NCBI GenBank assembly: GCA_018896985.1 | Contig: JAHILQ010000047.1 | Coordinates: 1 to 14,691, forward strand | DNA from: Nitrospinota bacterium | Lineage (GTDB): Bacteria; Nitrospirota; Thermodesulfovibrionia; Thermodesulfovibrionales; UBA1546 | Length of the DNA: 14,691 nt | Reading direction: 5' to 3' | Shown: in pieces, positions 13,650 to 14,691 of the stretch | Numbering within the stretch: position 1 is the stretch's first letter | Layout: each line of letters opens with the position of its first letter | Notes under the pieces: model-generated | What the model was told of the DNA's origin: nothing | Databases searched by the model: none | The model's input: the letters and a program-made list of their open reading frames with translations, nothing else | Position numbers and translations under genes: made by a program

Positions 13650-14685
13650 AAAAACAAGAACAATCCATGTAGGCAAGGTGCCTGTCGGCGGCGGGAATCC
13701 TGTCAGTGTCCAGTCAATGACAAAGACAGACACGAGAGATGTAAAGGCAACGGTAAAGCAGATAAAAGCTCTTGAAAAGTCAGGATGTGAAATCATAAGG
13801 CTTGCCGTGCCTGACATGGATGCGGCAAAGGCGCTCGGCAGGATAAAAAAATCTGCCAGCATCCCGATGATAGCAGACATCCATTTTGACTGGAGGCTTG
13901 CGCTTGAGGCAATAAAGCAGGGAGTTGACGGGCTGAGGATTAACCCGGGCAATATAGGCGCAAAGTGGAAGGTTAAAGAAGTTGTTGCATCTGCCAAAGA
14001 CAACAGAATACCGATCAGAATAGGAGTTAATGCAGGCTCGCTTGAAAAAGAACTGCTGCAGAAATACGGACACCCGAAACCAGAGGCGCTTGTTGAAAGC
14101 GCAGTTGGGCATATAAAGATTCTGGAAAACATGAACTTTAAAGATATTAAAGTCTCTCTTAAGGCATCAAATGTTCCAACAACAATAGAGGCATACAGGC
14201 TGTTCTCAAAAAAATATAATTACCCGCTTCATGTCGGAATATCAGAGGCAGGTCCTCCATCTACAGGAATAATAAAAAGTTCTGTCGGCATTGGCATACT
14301 GCTTTCAGAGGGGATAGGAGACACTATCAGGGTTTCTCTTACAGCAGACCCTGCTGAGGAGGTCAGGGTAGCATACGGGATATTGAGGACTCTCGGAATA
14401 AGAGAGAAAGGCGCTGAGATAATCTCTTGTCCAACATGCGGCAGGTGCAACATTGACCTCAGAGGGCTTGTAAAAAAGGTTGAGGCAAAACTCAGGAATA
14501 TTGAAACTCCTGTTACTGTTGCTGTTATGGGCTGTGTTGTCAACGGCCCGGGAGAGGCAAGGGAGGCTGATTTCGGAATAGCAGGCGGAAAAAAGAGGGG
14601 CATACTATTCAAAAAAGGAAAGATAATAAAGCAGGTGAAGGAAGAAGAACTTCTTGACGCCCTGCTTGAGGAGATAGAGGGATAA
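13636..14685 (+). CDS. ispG: 4-hydroxy-3-methylbut-2-enyl diphosphate synthase IspG (GcpE)
   Basis: The 349-residue protein carries the [4Fe-4S] site of IspG: CPTCGRC (Cys265, Cys268) and GCVVNGPGE (Cys300, Glu307). Upstream is a TIM-barrel part with NPVSVQSMTKTDTRD (21-35), PMIADIHFDWRLAL (77-90) and GLRINPGNIG (99-108). It reduces methylerythritol cyclodiphosphate to HMBPP, the penultimate step of the MEP isoprenoid pathway. The frame is open back to 13417, but the conserved protein begins at ATG 13636 (MGIRKKTRTIHVGKV), which overlaps the 3' end of mltG by 14 nt, suggesting translational coupling. There is only a weak GGGGAACGG ribosome site. It is the single-domain bacterial form, without the extra insert found in plants and some bacteria. 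All key ligands are present. Confidence 0.97.
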   Translation: MGIRKKTRTIHVGKVPVGGGNPVSVQSMTKTDTRDVKATVKQIKALEKSGCEIIRLAVPDMDAAKALGRIKKSASIPMIADIHFDWRLALEAIKQGVDGLRINPGNIGAKWKVKEVVASAKDNRIPIRIGVNAGSLEKELLQKYGHPKPEALVESAVGHIKILENMNFKDIKVSLKASNVPTTIEAYRLFSKKYNYPLHVGISEAGPPSTGIIKSSVGIGILLSEGIGDTIRVSLTADPAEEVRVAYGILRTLGIREKGAEIISCPTCGRCNIDLRGLVKKVEAKLRNIETPVTVAVMGCVVNGPGEAREADFGIAGGKKRGILFKKGKIIKQVKEEELLDALLEEIEG

Positions 14686-14686
14686 A

Positions 14687-14691
14687 ATGGA
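14687..14691 (+). CDS. First codon of a probable next gene (partial)
   Basis: An ATG at 14687 lies one base after the ispG stop and is preceded by an AGGAG-like ribosome site inside ispG (GAGGAGATAGAGGG). Only five bases are visible, so the product cannot be read. In related genomes a prolyl-tRNA synthetase gene often follows ispG; that is memory of synteny, not evidence here. Confidence 0.35.

Noticed and set aside
13488..14132. 214-residue minus-strand ORF antisense to mltG/ispG
   Set aside because: It is a shadow of well-supported plus-strand genes; its composition (Ser/Leu/Phe-rich) is that of an antisense frame.

Overview
The window looks like a piece of a bacterial chromosome, most likely from an uncultured Nitrospirota/Thermodesulfovibrionia-type or deltaproteobacterium-like lineage. 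That guess rests on the run groES-groEL-mltG-ispG under a perfect CIRCE operator, on strong Shine-Dalgarno sequences in the host genes, and on many small palindromic intergenic repeats. The taxonomic call is an inference and I cannot test it here.

The left part (1-1530) is accessory DNA on the minus strand. It holds the 5' end of a CPVC zinc-ribbon protein. Next is a DUF433 antitoxin followed by only a 26-residue stump of its DUF5615 toxin partner. An overlapping ParE-type toxin/antitoxin pair follows, with its own candidate promoter and insulated by a rho-independent terminator. On the plus strand lies a fragment of an IS110-family transposase N-terminus. Palindromic GGGAC-containing tags are scattered through this part.

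The middle part (1529-8690), all on the minus strand, is a defence island. It encodes, in transcription order, an ABC-type ATPase fused to a TOPRIM-like (OLD/DUF4435-type) nuclease domain, a type III DNA-methyltransferase (Mod), a type III restriction helicase-endonuclease (Res), a small unidentified ORF, and an AbiV-like HEPN protein. The ATPase gene carries one in-frame TGA exactly where the first glycine of the Walker A motif should be, so it is probably inactivated or miscalled. These genes are AT-rich and start in A-rich contexts with no visible Shine-Dalgarno, unlike the flanking genes, which suggests acquisition from a distant donor.

A HicB-like gene without a visible HicA (8848-9060) lies to the right of the island and is flanked by two copies of a ~29-bp leader-like sequence. 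A 420-bp non-coding stretch (9061-9483) follows. It holds a cluster of hairpins whose stems differ but whose 5-nt loops are nearly constant (CTTGT or its complement ACAAG, with one CTTGA).

The right part (9484-14691), on the plus strand, is housekeeping. It has a rhomboid protease overlapped by a tiny zinc-knuckle ORF, the HrcA/CIRCE-controlled groES-groEL pair ending in a strong terminator, then mltG overlapping ispG by 14 nt, and the first codon of a probable next gene at the window edge.

The most interesting features are the ATPase-TOPRIM + Mod + Res + AbiV arrangement with the P-loop nonsense codon, the conserved-loop hairpin cluster, and several decayed elements too short for routine ORF calling.
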